Counted from the stretch's first letter, positions 54,681 through 64,000 are shown. The stretch: DNA of 64,000 nt from an uncultured Olleya sp. (GCA_947503885.1 CANNFD010000004.1:124001-188000), one strand, 5' to 3'. The notes: generated by a model not told the origin, from the sequence alone. Numbers and translations are program-made.

Positions 54681-57600
54681 TTAGTCATTAACAATAACCC
54701 ATTCGCCTTTAGCAATTAATGGTTCTGCTTGTTTATACTTAACCGTTTTGTTTTCGCCACTCATAACATGTTTGATAGTCACTTTGTCATTACGACCAAT
54801 TTTTGGTTGGTCTCTAACAATTGTTTCTACTACTTGTTGTTGTGGTTGCGTGTTTCCAGCTGCTCTATTTTGTGCAGAACGCTCGTCTAAGTTTTGAATT
54901 TCTTCTTTTTGTGTTTTTAAGTTTTCTTTTCTTCTAACTTCTTTAGCTTCGCTAATTGCATTAGTTGTTTCGGTAGGTAATTCTCCTTTAAATAAGAAAG
55001 AAATTACTTCTTTATTAACTTGGTCAATCATAGCTTTAAATAACTCAAAAGCTTCAAATTTATAGATTAATAAAGGGTCTTTTTGTTCGTGTACAGCTAA
55101 TTGAACAGACTGTTTAAGCTCGTCCATTTTACGTAAATGCGTTTTCCAAGCATCATCAATAATGGCTAACGATATGTTTTTTTCAAAGTCTGTAACTAAT
55201 TGTTTTCCTTTAGTTTGGTATGCTTTTTCAAGGTCTGTTACCACTTGAAGATTTTTAACACCATCAGTAAAAGGTACTACAATACGCTTGTATTTATCAC
55301 GTTGGTTTGTGTAAACGTTTTCAATAACAGGAAATGCAAGTTCTGCATTACGCTCCATTTTTTGTTTGTAGTGAGCAAATCCTGCTTTATAAATGGTTTG
55401 TGCAATTTCTAAAGCTGGCATTTTATTAAATTCGGCTTCAGTAATTGGAGATGACATCGAGAAGAATCTGATTAATTCAAATTCAAAATTCTTAAAGTCA
55501 TTAGCAGCTTTATTAGACTCTGCAATTCCTTCAGAGGTGTCATAAATCATGTTGGCTAAATCCACACGAAGACGTTCTCCAAATAAAGCGTTATAACGAC
55601 GTTTGTAAACGACCTCACGTTGCGAGTTCATTACATCATCATATTCTAATAAACGCTTACGTACACCAAATTGGTTTTCTTCTACTTTTTTCTGTGCACG
55701 CTCAATAGATTTAGAAATCATAGAATGTTGAATCACTTCACCTTCCTGTAATCCCATTCTGTCCATCATCTTAGCAATACGCTCTGATCCAAACAGACGC
55801 ATTAAATTATCTTCTAAAGAGACGTAAAACTGAGAGCTTCCTGGGTCTCCTTGACGACCAGCACGACCACGTAGCTGTCTATCTACACGTCTAGAATCGT
55901 GACGTTCTGTACCGATAATAGCTAAACCACCTGCAGCTTTAACCTCTTCAGATAATTTAATATCCGTACCACGACCTGCCATGTTAGTTGCAATTGTTAC
56001 TTGTCCAGGCTTACCTGCTTGATCAACAATTTCTGCTTCTTTTTTATGTTGTTTAGCATTTAAGACATTATGTGGTACTTTTCTAATAGATAACATTTTA
56101 CCTAAAAGTTCAGAGATTTCAACACTTGTAGTACCAATTAAAACTGGACGACCTTGTTGAGATAATTTTGTAACCTCGTCAATTACTGCATTGTATTTTT
56201 CACGTTTAGTTTTGTACACTAAATCCTGTCTGTCATCTCTTGCAATTGGTCTGTTTGTTGGAATTTCAACAACATCTAATTTGTAGATTTCCCAGAACTC
56301 ACCAGCTTCTGTTACAGCAGTACCTGTCATACCAGACAGTTTTTTGTACATTCTAAAGTAATTTTGAAGCGTTACCGTTGCAAAAGTTTGGGTAGCATCT
56401 TCAATTTTTACATTCTCTTTAGCTTCGATTGCTTGGTGTAATCCATCGCTATAACGACGACCATCCATGATACGACCAGTTTGCTCGTCTACAATCATTA
56501 CTTTATTGTCCATGACCACGTATTGTGTGTCTTTTTCAAATAAAGCGTAGGCTTTAAGTAATTGGTTAAGGGTGTGAATACGTTCTGACTTGATACCAAA
56601 GTCTCTAAATAAATCTTCTTTTGCTTCAGCTTCTTCTTCAGCAGATAAGCCTTTAGCTTCGATTTTAGCAATTTCGACACCAATTTCAGGCATAACAAAA
56701 AAGTTAGGATTATCTTTTCCAGAAAGATATTCGACCCCTTTATCTGTTAATTCAATTTGATTATTTTTTTCTTCAATTACATAGTATAATTCTGCGTCAA
56801 CCTTAGGCATTTCGCGATTGTTATCTTGTATGTAATAGTTTTCAGTTTTTTGAAGTAGTAATTTAACACCGTCTTCACTTAAAAACTTAATTAATGCTTT
56901 GTTTTTAGGGATACCTCTATAAACACGTAGTAGTTTTAATCCTCCTTCTTTAGTATCTCCTTCTGCGATTAGTTTTTTAGCTTCAACTAAAACCTGAGTT
57001 AAATATTTACGTTGGATATTTACAATATCTTCAACTTTAGGTTTAAGTTCTGTAAACTCATGTTGGTCACCTTTAGGGATTGGACCAGAAATAATTAATG
57101 GTGTTCTAGCATCATCAATTAATACAGAATCGACCTCATCTACAATAGCGTAATGGTGAGGGCGTTGCACTAAATCTCCAGTTGCATGTGCCATGTTATC
57201 ACGCAGGTAGTCAAAACCAAACTCGTTATTTGTTCCGTATGTAATATCTGCGTTATAGGCTTTACGACGTGCGTCACTATTAGGTTGGTGATAATCGATA
57301 CAATCAATACTTAACCCATGAAAGTTAAATATTGGAGCCATCCAAGCACTATCACGTTTTGCTAAGTAGTCGTTTACTGTTACTAAGTGTACCCCGTTAC
57401 CAGCTAATGCGTTTAAATATACAGGAAGTGTTGCTACTAATGTTTTACCCTCTCCGGTATGCATCTCAGCAATTTTACCTTGGTGCATTGCTACACCACC
57501 AATAAGCTGTACATCATAGTGTACCATGTCCCATGTAATAGCTTTACCAGCTGCATCCCATGAGTTTGCCCAAATAGCTTTGTCGTCTTCTAGGGATACA

Positions 57601-58037
57601 AAATCTTTATCTCCAGAAAGGCTTCTATCAAACTCGTTAGCAGTTACAGTAATTGTCGTATTATCTTTAAAACGTCTTGCAGTCTCTTTAACAACAGCAA
57701 ATGCTTCCGGTAATATTTTGTTTAAAGTCTCTTCTGTTGCAGTATAAGATTCTTCTTTGATTTTATCAATTTCTTGATAGATATCTTCACGTTGGTCAAT
57801 ATCTTCAGTCGTTTCTGCTTTAGCTTGAAGGGTTTCAATTTTAGTATTAAAAGGCTGACGTGCTTCTGCGATAATAGCTTTAAATTCGTCTGTTTTTGCT
57901 CTTAATTGATCATGAGATAAGGCTATCATAGCCTTTTCAAAAGTTTTAATTTTATCTACTATAGGTGTGATGGCTTTAACGTCTTGTTTAGACTTATCGC
58001 CAACAAATACTTTTAGTACGGAATTTAAAAAACTCAT
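54681..58037 (-). CDS. secA: Preprotein translocase subunit SecA
   Basis: 1118 residues, the long form normal in Bacteroidota. Walker A is in AEMHTGEGKTLVATLPVYLN and Walker B in IVDEVDSVLIDDARTPLIIS. IATNMAGRGTDIKL, ERHDSRRVDRQLRGRAGRQG (motif VI region) and the helical scaffold and wing domains follow. The extra length comes from insertions in the first nucleotide-binding domain. The C-terminal zinc-binding CxC...CH motif is missing; the protein ends KGEWVIVND. It drives secretion through SecYEG with ATP. Confidence 0.97.
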   Translation of the reverse strand: MSFLNSVLKVFVGDKSKQDVKAITPIVDKIKTFEKAMIALSHDQLRAKTDEFKAIIAEARQPFNTKIETLQAKAETTEDIDQREDIYQEIDKIKEESYTATEETLNKILPEAFAVVKETARRFKDNTTITVTANEFDRSLSGDKDFVSLEDDKAIWANSWDAAGKAITWDMVHYDVQLIGGVAMHQGKIAEMHTGEGKTLVATLPVYLNALAGNGVHLVTVNDYLAKRDSAWMAPIFNFHGLSIDCIDYHQPNSDARRKAYNADITYGTNNEFGFDYLRDNMAHATGDLVQRPHHYAIVDEVDSVLIDDARTPLIISGPIPKGDQHEFTELKPKVEDIVNIQRKYLTQVLVEAKKLIAEGDTKEGGLKLLRVYRGIPKNKALIKFLSEDGVKLLLQKTENYYIQDNNREMPKVDAELYYVIEEKNNQIELTDKGVEYLSGKDNPNFFVMPEIGVEIAKIEAKGLSAEEEAEAKEDLFRDFGIKSERIHTLNQLLKAYALFEKDTQYVVMDNKVMIVDEQTGRIMDGRRYSDGLHQAIEAKENVKIEDATQTFATVTLQNYFRMYKKLSGMTGTAVTEAGEFWEIYKLDVVEIPTNRPIARDDRQDLVYKTKREKYNAVIDEVTKLSQQGRPVLIGTTSVEISELLGKMLSIRKVPHNVLNAKQHKKEAEIVDQAGKPGQVTIATNMAGRGTDIKLSEEVKAAGGLAIIGTERHDSRRVDRQLRGRAGRQGDPGSSQFYVSLEDNLMRLFGSERIAKMMDRMGLQEGEVIQHSMISKSIERAQKKVEENQFGVRKRLLEYDDVMNSQREVVYKRRYNALFGERLRVDLANMIYDTSEGIAESNKAANDFKNFEFELIRFFSMSSPITEAEFNKMPALEIAQTIYKAGFAHYKQKMERNAELAFPVIENVYTNQRDKYKRIVVPFTDGVKNLQVVTDLEKAYQTKGKQLVTDFEKNISLAIIDDAWKTHLRKMDELKQSVQLAVHEQKDPLLIYKFEAFELFKAMIDQVNKEVISFLFKGELPTETTNAISEAKEVRRKENLKTQKEEIQNLDERSAQNRAAGNTQPQQQVVETIVRDQPKIGRNDKVTIKHVMSGENKTVKYKQAEPLIAKGEWVIVND

Positions 58038-58165
58038 AGTTTTTGTGTTTTATTTGAGATGAAATTCTTTGCAGTACAAAGAATAACAATACTTTATGTT
58101 TTGTGCTCTTTTAAAAAAGGGCTTAAATATACGTTTTTAGCAGCTTTTAGCTAATAAAAAAGCAC

Positions 58166-58194
58166 AAAAAAAGTCTCTAATTGAGACTTTTTTT
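58166..58194. terminator. Bidirectional terminator between DUF2795 gene and secA
   Basis: AAAAAAAGTCTC and GAGACTTTTTTT form a 12 bp stem with a 5-base loop. The A and T runs on both sides would serve either strand. On the minus strand it follows the DUF2795 gene and separates it from secA. Confidence 0.82.
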
Positions 58195-58212
58195 GATACT
58201 ATTTGTGAGATA

Positions 58213-58434
58213 TTAATATTCGTCCTCATTCCAGAGGTAATCTTCGTCAGTTGGATAATCAGGCCAAATTTCTTCTATAGAATCATATGAATCTCCTTCA
58301 TCTTCTATTGATTGTAAATTTTCAACAACTTCTAAGGGAGCGCCTGTTCTAATAGCGTAGTCAATAAGCTCATCTTTAGTTGCTGGCCAAGGTGCATCAC
58401 TTAAATAAGATGCTAATTCTAATGTCCAATACAT
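58213..58434 (-). CDS. DUF2795 family protein
   Basis: 73 residues. MYWTLELASYLSDAPWPATK and ELIDYAIRTGAPLEVVENLQ are characteristic of DUF2795, a small helical family without known function. The second half is very acidic (DEGDSYDSIEEIWPDYPTDE). It lies upstream of secA on the same strand, but the terminator at 58166 makes it a separate transcript. Confidence 0.88.
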   Translation of the reverse strand: MYWTLELASYLSDAPWPATKDELIDYAIRTGAPLEVVENLQSIEDEGDSYDSIEEIWPDYPTDEDYLWNEDEY

Positions 58435-58599
58435 TTCTTATGCGGTTTTAATTTTTGCAAAAATAAATTTTTAGTTTAAATAGTCAAGAAAAAAGTGAAT
58501 TATTTTTTCATTAAAAAAAAGAACGTCTTCTAAACTGAAACTACTTGATACTAAAGTATTTTGCAGAGTTACTAATCACAGCTCTCTATAAATAATAGA

Positions 58600-59172
58600 T
58601 TACGTTTTTTCCGGAATCCATTTAACTTCGTCTGCTTGTAAGTCATGAGACAACTTTCGTGCCAAGACAAAAAGATAATCTGAAAGCCTATTTAAATACG
58701 TTAATGCGTTAGCTTCAAAAGGTTCTAAATCGTTAAGTGCTGATGCTAAGCGTTCTGCGCGTCTGCATACTGTTCTGGCAATGTGACAGAATGACACCGT
58801 TTGATGTCCGCCAGGTAACACAAAGTGTGTCATAGGTGGTAAATCCAAATTCATGGCATCCATCTCTCGCTCTAATAATGTAATATCATCATCAGATATT
58901 TTATTAATATTTAAGCGTTCTTTTCCGTTTTTTAAAATTGCTTTTTCGGGATCTGTTGCTAATATCGCACCAACCGTAAATAATCTATCTTGAATAATAA
59001 TTAAGATGTCTTTATATAATTGGTTGATGTCTTGGTCTCTTATTAAACCAATATACGAGTTTAACTCGTCAACGGTTCCGTAGCTATCAATTCTGATATG
59101 ATGTTTTGGTACACGTGTGCCTCCAAATAAAGCAGTTGTGCCTTTATCTCCTGTTTTTGTGTATATTTTCAT
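58600..59172 (-). CDS. PduO-type cob(I)alamin adenosyltransferase
   Basis: 190 residues from the ATG at 59172. The frame stays open 50 codons further upstream, but that part is low-complexity Phe/Leu-rich sequence produced by a tandem repeat, and the family starts at MKIYTKTGDKGTTALFGGTR. This ATP-binding motif, VDELNSYIGLIRDQ and CRRAERLASALNDLEP...NRLSDYLFVLAR are diagnostic. It transfers the adenosyl group of ATP to cobalamin, making the cofactor for methylmalonyl-CoA mutase, whose chaperone MeaB is at 37.9 kb. Confidence 0.93.
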   Translation of the reverse strand: MKIYTKTGDKGTTALFGGTRVPKHHIRIDSYGTVDELNSYIGLIRDQDINQLYKDILIIIQDRLFTVGAILATDPEKAILKNGKERLNINKISDDDITLLEREMDAMNLDLPPMTHFVLPGGHQTVSFCHIARTVCRRAERLASALNDLEPFEANALTYLNRLSDYLFVLARKLSHDLQADEVKWIPEKT

Positions 59173-59218
59173 AGGTGTAAAGTTAAGGGAAAAGTTTGAA
59201 AGGGGGAAGGGGGAGTGA

Positions 59219-59272
59219 TAAGTAAAAAGTAAAAAGTGAAAAGTAAAAAGTATAAAGTATAAAGTGAAAAGA
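59219..59272. repeat. Short tandem repeat of AAAAGTA-type units
   Basis: About seven imperfect 7-base units (TAAAAAG, TGAAAAG, TATAAAG) run head to tail just upstream of the adenosyltransferase start. The repeat creates a false reading-frame extension of that gene. Such tracts can change length by slippage. Confidence 0.7.
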
Positions 59273-59448
59273 GAAGAGGTCGGTAGGATTGTTGTTTGCT
59301 TGTTTGGTTGCCTCATTTGCACAGACTAATAGGTTGCTAACTATTAAGTAAGGCTTTAATTGTTATTTAGTTTAATTTATTTAAGGTTCTCTATACAATG
59401 CTTCTTTGTTCGCCTCACTTAAACTGACAGTTGTGTTGCTAATTAAGG

Positions 59449-60228
59449 CTAAAGTCTGATAGTGAAGTGTTCTTTAGCTTGTTCTTTTCTAAAAAAGACT
59501 AATCCAAACTTATAGGTGTCAATAGTTACTGTCACTTTTGGGTGTTGTTTGATTAACTCCCAAGCATCTGTCATGTCTTTTGACCAATAAATATCGTCAA
59601 AAATAAATAGTGTTTCGTTGTGTGTGGATGGTAGTAAGGTTTCAAAATACTGAAGTGTGGCCACCTTATTATGGTTACCATCACAGTAGATTAAATCGTA
59701 GGTGTTTGATGGTAAATCTTTAATAACCTTAGTAAAATCACCAGTTATCAAATTGATATTTTTTAAGTTGAAATTATTAAAATGGACTTTAGCTACTGCC
59801 GAAACATTTGGACAGCCCTCAATTGTTGTAATACTTGCTTTTGGATTGCCTAATGCTAATGCTTGTGTGCTAATACCTAATGAAGTGCCAAGTTCTAAAA
59901 TGTTATTAAACTGAAAATATTGGGCTAACCTATATAAAAACTTAGCATCTTTAAAGTTGGAACCTGCAACTTTAGTCATTTTTGATATTGCTCTGGTATT
60001 AGTTTTAAACACTTGACTCCCTGTGCCTAAATCTGAAACCTCAATAGTGTTTGTATTATTTAATAATTGGTTTCTGTACTCTTTAATGGCTTTGTATGCG
60101 CTATGTTTTTTAGTGTCATAAAAACATTTTGTTACTAAATCGTATACAAAAGGCGAGTGGACACCATGTTGGTTTGTGGAGCGTAATAGAAAATTAAAGT
60201 AAGATTTTATTTGGTGACGTTTACTCAT
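59449..60228 (-). CDS. Class I SAM-dependent methyltransferase
   Basis: 259 residues. NNILELGTSLGISTQALALG is motif I (SAM-binding), ITTIEGCPNVSAVAKVHF is motif II, and YDLIYCDGNHNKVATLQYFE follows, the acidic loop of O-methyltransferase-like enzymes. The N-terminus RSTNQHGVHSPFVYDLVTKC is a conserved flavobacterial feature of this group. The substrate is unknown. It has spacing of about 110 bases to the ABC-F gene upstream and its own probable promoter. Confidence 0.87.
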   Translation of the reverse strand: MSKRHQIKSYFNFLLRSTNQHGVHSPFVYDLVTKCFYDTKKHSAYKAIKEYRNQLLNNTNTIEVSDLGTGSQVFKTNTRAISKMTKVAGSNFKDAKFLYRLAQYFQFNNILELGTSLGISTQALALGNPKASITTIEGCPNVSAVAKVHFNNFNLKNINLITGDFTKVIKDLPSNTYDLIYCDGNHNKVATLQYFETLLPSTHNETLFIFDDIYWSKDMTDAWELIKQHPKVTVTIDTYKFGLVFFRKEQAKEHFTIRL

Positions 60229-60339
60229 TTATAGCTATTTTGCTATTGGTTTTACTTTGTGTTCAATTCTGCGAATTGATTTTGGCAAGCCCTTTTTATT
60301 GTATAAATTTAATTCTCTTTTTTAATTTTTACTCACAGC

Positions 60340-62208
60340 TTACTCTTCCATTTTTTCTGACAATTCTAACCAACGCATTTCTTTTTCTTCAATTGCGTCT
60401 ATTATTTTCTGAATTTTAGCAGATAACTCTGTGATTTGATCTTGCGTTAAATCTGGGTTTAGAAATTTTTGCTCAATTTCCTTTTTATCAAATTCTAAGG
60501 ACTTTATTTTGCTTTCTAAGTTTTTGTATTCTTTTTGCTCGTTGTAAGACAGTGCTGTTTTGTTATTGTCTTTTTTCCAGTTTTTCTTTTCTTTTTTGTC
60601 TGCTGCATCATCTTCACTTTCAGGAGCTTTACTGTCTTCGTAAGTACGGTAATCGGTATAATTTCCAGGAAAATTTTCAACTACACCTTCACCTTTAAAA
60701 ACTAAAAGGTGGTCCACAATTTTATCCATAAAATAACGGTCGTGAGAGACCACTATCAAACAGCCAGGGAAGTCTAATAAAAAATCTTCTAGCACGTTTA
60801 AGGTTACAATATCTAGATCGTTAGTTGGTTCATCCAGAATTAAAAAGTTAGGATTCTGAATTAAAACGGTACATAAATATAAACGCTTACGCTCGCCACC
60901 ACTCAGTTTTTCAACAAAATCATATTGTTTTTTTCTATCAAATAAAAAGCGTTCTAATAATTGTTGTGCACTAATCTGACGTCCTTTTTTTAACGGAATA
61001 TAATCTCCAAAATCTCTAACCACATCAATAACTTTTTGGTCTGGTTTTGGAGTGATTCCTGCTTGAGTATAGTATCCAAATTTAACTGTTTCGCCAATTA
61101 AAATTTTACCACTATCAGGTTGTGTGGTTTGGGTTAGCATATTTAAAAAGGTAGACTTGCCTGTTCCGTTTTTACCAATAATTCCGACACGCTCACCACG
61201 TTGGAAGTTATAATCAAACTTATCTAATATGACTTTATCTTTAAACGATTTAGACAGTTTAACTAGCTCGACAATCTTACTACCTAAACGTTCCATGTTA
61301 AGTTCTAGCTCCACCACATGGTCTTTTCTGCGTTGTGAGGCTTTATGTTTAATCTCGGTAAAATCGTCAATTCTAGATTTAGATTTTGTAGTACGGGCTT
61401 TAGGTTGGCGACGCATCCACACTAATTCTTTTTTAAACAGTTGCTTTGCTTTACCGGTTTCTATCTGCTCTCTAGCGATACGTTCTTCTTTCTTTTCAAG
61501 ATAGTAAGAGTAGTTTCCTTTATAACTATATAATTCGCCATGATCCAACTCTATAATTTCATTACAGACACGCTCAAGAAAAAAGCGGTCGTGTGTAACC
61601 ATAAAAAGGGTAATGTTTTCTTTAGCAAAAAAGGCTTCTAGCCACTCGATCATTTCTAAATCTAAGTGGTTGGTGGGCTCATCTAGAATTAATAAATCGG
61701 GTTTATTAATCAATGCATTGGCTAAGCTTAGACGTTTTTTTTGACCTCCAGATAAAGTGTTGACTTTTTGGTCTAAATTATCTAGCTTAAGTCTAAATAG
61801 GATTTGCTTGTATTGCGTTTCAAAATCCCAAGCGTTATGTCTATCCATTTGCTCAAATGCTTTTTGGTAGACCTCTTCATCTTCTGGGTTTTGTAATGCT
61901 TTTTCGTAGTTTTTAATAATATCTAACACAGGGTTATCTGCGTTAAAAATAGTTTCTTCAATAGTTAACTCAGGATCCAAAATTGGCTCTTGCGGTAAAA
62001 AGGCCACTTTAATATCTTTTCTATAGACAATATTACCGGTATCTGGAGTGTCCAGCCCAGCAAGCATTTTTAAAATTGAAGTTTTTCCTGTTCCGTTTTT
62101 TGCTACAAAAGCAATCTTTTGGTCCTTATGGACACTAAAGGATAAGCCTTCAAATAATGTTAGTTCGCCATAAGATTTAGCGATATTTTCTACTGTTAAA
62201 TAATTCAA
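60340..62208 (-). CDS. ABC-F family ATPase (Uup-like)
   Basis: 622 residues. Two nucleotide-binding domains: first Walker A AKNGTGKTSILKM with signature LSGGQKKRLSLANAL, second GKNGTGKSTFLNM with LSGGERKRLYLC. Walker B motifs read LLILDEPTNHLDLE and FLILDEPTNDLDIV. There are no membrane segments. A linker of about 80 residues joins the domains and a coiled-coil C-terminus (about 545-620, KNLESKIKSLEFDKKEIEQK) matches the Uup DNA- or ribosome-binding tail. ABC-F proteins act on the ribosome or on DNA structures. Confidence 0.93.
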   Translation of the reverse strand: MNYLTVENIAKSYGELTLFEGLSFSVHKDQKIAFVAKNGTGKTSILKMLAGLDTPDTGNIVYRKDIKVAFLPQEPILDPELTIEETIFNADNPVLDIIKNYEKALQNPEDEEVYQKAFEQMDRHNAWDFETQYKQILFRLKLDNLDQKVNTLSGGQKKRLSLANALINKPDLLILDEPTNHLDLEMIEWLEAFFAKENITLFMVTHDRFFLERVCNEIIELDHGELYSYKGNYSYYLEKKEERIAREQIETGKAKQLFKKELVWMRRQPKARTTKSKSRIDDFTEIKHKASQRRKDHVVELELNMERLGSKIVELVKLSKSFKDKVILDKFDYNFQRGERVGIIGKNGTGKSTFLNMLTQTTQPDSGKILIGETVKFGYYTQAGITPKPDQKVIDVVRDFGDYIPLKKGRQISAQQLLERFLFDRKKQYDFVEKLSGGERKRLYLCTVLIQNPNFLILDEPTNDLDIVTLNVLEDFLLDFPGCLIVVSHDRYFMDKIVDHLLVFKGEGVVENFPGNYTDYRTYEDSKAPESEDDAADKKEKKNWKKDNNKTALSYNEQKEYKNLESKIKSLEFDKKEIEQKFLNPDLTQDQITELSAKIQKIIDAIEEKEMRWLELSEKMEE

Positions 62209-62363
62209 TGGATCTTTTTTTTACAAAGATGGTTATTATTAGTGAAATGTAGAAAATGAAAGGTTAAAAGTTTAAAATTGGGCTTGCTTTTTAAGTTTGG
62301 CGGTTAGCTATTGTCTGTTTGGTTAGTCCCGTGTTTATCAAATTCAAAAACACTGATAAATGT

Positions 62364-62393
62364 TTTGTTTTAAAGGCTGAAAGGTTATATTTG
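62364..62393 (+). promoter_or_regulatory. Promoter of the polysaccharide export locus (TTTG-N18-TATATTTG)
   Basis: TTTG at 62364-62367 is 18 bases from TATATTTG at 62386-62393, which ends 21 bases before the ATG at 62415. This is a good match to the Bacteroidota -33/-7 consensus. Confidence 0.68.
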
Positions 62394-62414
62394 TGATTAA
62401 ACAAACGCCTCAAA

Positions 62415-63212
62415 ATGAAGCAGATTATAGTGTGTATTGTCCTGGTTTTGGGATTATTAAGTACCTCATGTATTACTAATAAAGACGTCGTTTATCTTCA
62501 GGATAAAGGTACTATTGTAGATGATTCTCTTCAGATACAAGCATTAGCGACCCCTTATCGTGTTCAAGTTAATGACTTATTAAGTGTTAATGTTAAAGCA
62601 GAAAAAAAGGAAGTCTCGGACTTAGTACAGATATTTAATCCAACCACAAGTGAAGTCGGTACTTCTGATCAATCATTATATTACACAGGATTTACAGTAG
62701 ATTTACATGGTAATATTGAATTCCCAATTTTAGGAGAAATTAATGTGTTAGGTTTTACTACCGACGAAATTGAAGAAAAGGTTAAGGCGGTCATCTTACA
62801 AAAGTATCTTAAAGCGACTGCCAAAATATACGTAACCGTTAAGTTATCCGGTTTAAAGTATACTACTTTAGGAGAAATAGGAGGTAAAGGGACACAGGTG
62901 TTGTATCAGGACCGTGTAAATATCCTCGAAGCCATTGCTAATGCAGGCGATATCCTTGATACAGGAGATAGAAAAGATGTTTTAATATTACGACAGTACC
63001 CAAATGGACAGAAAATTCATCATATTGATTTGACCGATATTGCAGCTATGAAGTCCGAGTTTTATTATATACAACCTAATGATATCATCATGGTTAAACC
63101 ATTAAAACGAAAATCTATTGGTGCTGGTCAAACTGCGACCCAAACTTTAACGACTATTGCTAGTATCTTTTCAGTTTTAGTGAGTACTTATTTTTTAGCT
63201 AAAAATCTTTAA
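62415..63212 (+). CDS. Wza-like polysaccharide export lipoprotein
   Basis: 265 residues with a lipoprotein signal and lipobox STSC. TPYRVQVNDLLSVNVKAEKK begins the Poly_export domain; a SLBB-type domain follows (KYTTLGEIGGKGTQVLYQDR...VNILEAIANAGDI). A C-terminal hydrophobic helix (TLTTIASIFSVLVSTYFLA) crosses the outer membrane in Wza-type channels. It exports capsule or exopolysaccharide. It is the first gene of a locus continuing beyond the window, 3 bases before the Wzc-like gene. Confidence 0.92.
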   Translation: MKQIIVCIVLVLGLLSTSCITNKDVVYLQDKGTIVDDSLQIQALATPYRVQVNDLLSVNVKAEKKEVSDLVQIFNPTTSEVGTSDQSLYYTGFTVDLHGNIEFPILGEINVLGFTTDEIEEKVKAVILQKYLKATAKIYVTVKLSGLKYTTLGEIGGKGTQVLYQDRVNILEAIANAGDILDTGDRKDVLILRQYPNGQKIHHIDLTDIAAMKSEFYYIQPNDIIMVKPLKRKSIGAGQTATQTLTTIASIFSVLVSTYFLAKNL

Positions 63213-63215
63213 AAT

Positions 63216-64000
63216 ATGGAAGAACATTTAAACGGTACTAACGTTCAGAGTTTTGATTTTAAAGCTTTTGTTTTTAGGGCAATAAGTTATTGGAAATGGT
63301 TTTTATTAGCTTTAATTATTGGCTTGTATGTTGTTTATCAGCAAAACATAAGAAGAGAGTTTCCGTATACTTTAGATGCTTCTCTTACCGTACAAGATGA
63401 TAAAAATCCATTATTTACTTCCAATACCAGTTTGGTTTTTAATTACGGTGGGATTTCAGGTAAAGTACAAGAAGTCTTACTAAATTTAAAATCTAGAAAG
63501 CATCATGAAAAAGTTGTTGATAGTTTAGGTTTGTACCTTAGTTATCTTAAACAAGGTCGTTTTTATAAAACCGATATTTATGGTAGCCACCCGTTTCAAT
63601 TTGAAGGTTTAGAGGGGGGCTATCAATTATTGGGACACCCAATAAAACTGGTGTTTTTAGATGCTACTACTTTTGAATTGTCTTATGATTTAGGCGAAGC
63701 TCAAAATGTTGTTACCCAAAATTTTAAGACTAAAGAAGTAAAATCCTTACCTGTCTCTTCTGCAGTGTTTTCTAAAACTTATGCATTAGATGATTTTATT
63801 GATTTACCCTTTTTAAAAGGTCGTTTTATTAAAAAAGAGAAGGCTACCATCACAAAAGGACAAGAGTTTTTTATACAGTATAAGAGTTTTGATGCTACAG
63901 TCTCTTCTTTTTCAAACAATTATGTTGTTACTAACCAGCAAAATTCTCCCTTATTAACGGTTAAGTTAACTAATAAAAATAAAGCTAAAATTGTAGATTA
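63216..64000 (+). CDS. Wzc-like polysaccharide chain-length protein, 5' part (cut by window end)
   Basis: 261 complete codons are visible before the window edge. The start ATG is 3 bases after the Wza-like stop. Residues 1-25 are cytoplasmic, one helix follows (WKWFLLALIIGLYVVYQ), and then a periplasmic Wzz-type domain (PYTLDASLTVQDDKNPLFTS). By analogy with Bacteroidota homologues, a second helix and a tyrosine autokinase domain should follow, but they lie outside. It would control polymer length with the Wza-like channel. Confidence 0.88.
   Translation, partial: MEEHLNGTNVQSFDFKAFVFRAISYWKWFLLALIIGLYVVYQQNIRREFPYTLDASLTVQDDKNPLFTSNTSLVFNYGGISGKVQEVLLNLKSRKHHEKVVDSLGLYLSYLKQGRFYKTDIYGSHPFQFEGLEGGYQLLGHPIKLVFLDATTFELSYDLGEAQNVVTQNFKTKEVKSLPVSSAVFSKTYALDDFIDLPFLKGRFIKKEKATITKGQEFFIQYKSFDATVSSFSNNYVVTNQQNSPLLTVKLTNKNKAKIVD

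Noticed and set aside
59173-59322. 50-residue N-terminal extension of the cobalamin adenosyltransferase
   Set aside because: It is translated tandem repeat and low-complexity sequence; the family begins at the ATG at 59172.

Overview
The window is AT-rich chromosomal DNA from a member of the Flavobacteriaceae (Bacteroidota), probably a marine type close to Olleya, Lacinutrix or Winogradskyella. The evidence is TAnnTTTG -7 promoter boxes, a type IX secretion C-terminal domain on a subtilase, bacillithiol synthesis (BshC), the small DUF4295 protein encoded beside ribosomal proteins L28 and L33, and the general protein style. The genus is inference. I see no rRNA, tRNA, CRISPR array, insertion sequence or prophage.

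Region 1 (1-32 kb) is mostly housekeeping. It begins with the start of an exported protein on the minus strand, then a DEDDh exonuclease, a fumarylacetoacetase-fold hydrolase, an Hpt protein and CinA. Next come rpmB-rpmG-DUF4295, ftsY, rimO, a lipoprotein with a YiiX-type hydrolase, bshC with a PLP decarboxylase, guaA, a LysM/periplasmic-binding fusion, pyrG, yidC, mnmA, a T9SS subtilase and a nitronate monooxygenase/FabK-like enzyme. From 26.1 to 29.9 kb there is a stress-type cluster: TMEM175 channel, AraC regulator, pirin with an export-like N-terminus, small acetyltransferase, DoxX and YceI. A two-domain MliC-like lipoprotein and a MATE exporter follow.

Region 2 (32-43 kb) holds envelope and regulatory genes. 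A minus-strand operon of a GT2 glycosyltransferase, a duplicated lipid A biosynthesis N-terminal domain protein and an ArnT-like glycosyltransferase suggests lipid A or isoprenoid-linked sugar modification. It is followed by a nucleotide-sugar epimerase, MeaB, DUF2911, and an ECF sigma / anti-sigma-like / adhesin-like operon behind a probable ECF-type promoter.

Region 3 (43-54.6 kb, almost all minus strand) is the most accessory part. It has an N-acyl-D-amino-acid deacylase-like enzyme, a second DoxX and pirin pair, a DsbA-family protein, an MFS transporter, an MgtC-like gene, cytosine deaminase and catalase. Two genes here look broken: the MgtC-like reading frame has an in-frame TAA before its C-terminal domain, and a DIP1984-family gene has a one-base frameshift in an A-run plus ATA where the start codon should be.

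Region 4 (54.6-64 kb) returns to core genes: secA, DUF2795, a PduO-type cobalamin adenosyltransferase, a methyltransferase and an ABC-F ATPase. The first two genes of a capsule/exopolysaccharide export locus follow (Wza-like, then a Wzc-like gene cut by the window end).

I did not find a clearly new multi-gene system. The points most worth following are the two broken genes, two promoters placed so close to their start codons that the mRNAs may be leaderless, the charged repeat insert in the sigma-operon adhesin, the duplicated MliC and lipid A N-terminal domains, and a small intergenic repeat at 14.2 kb.
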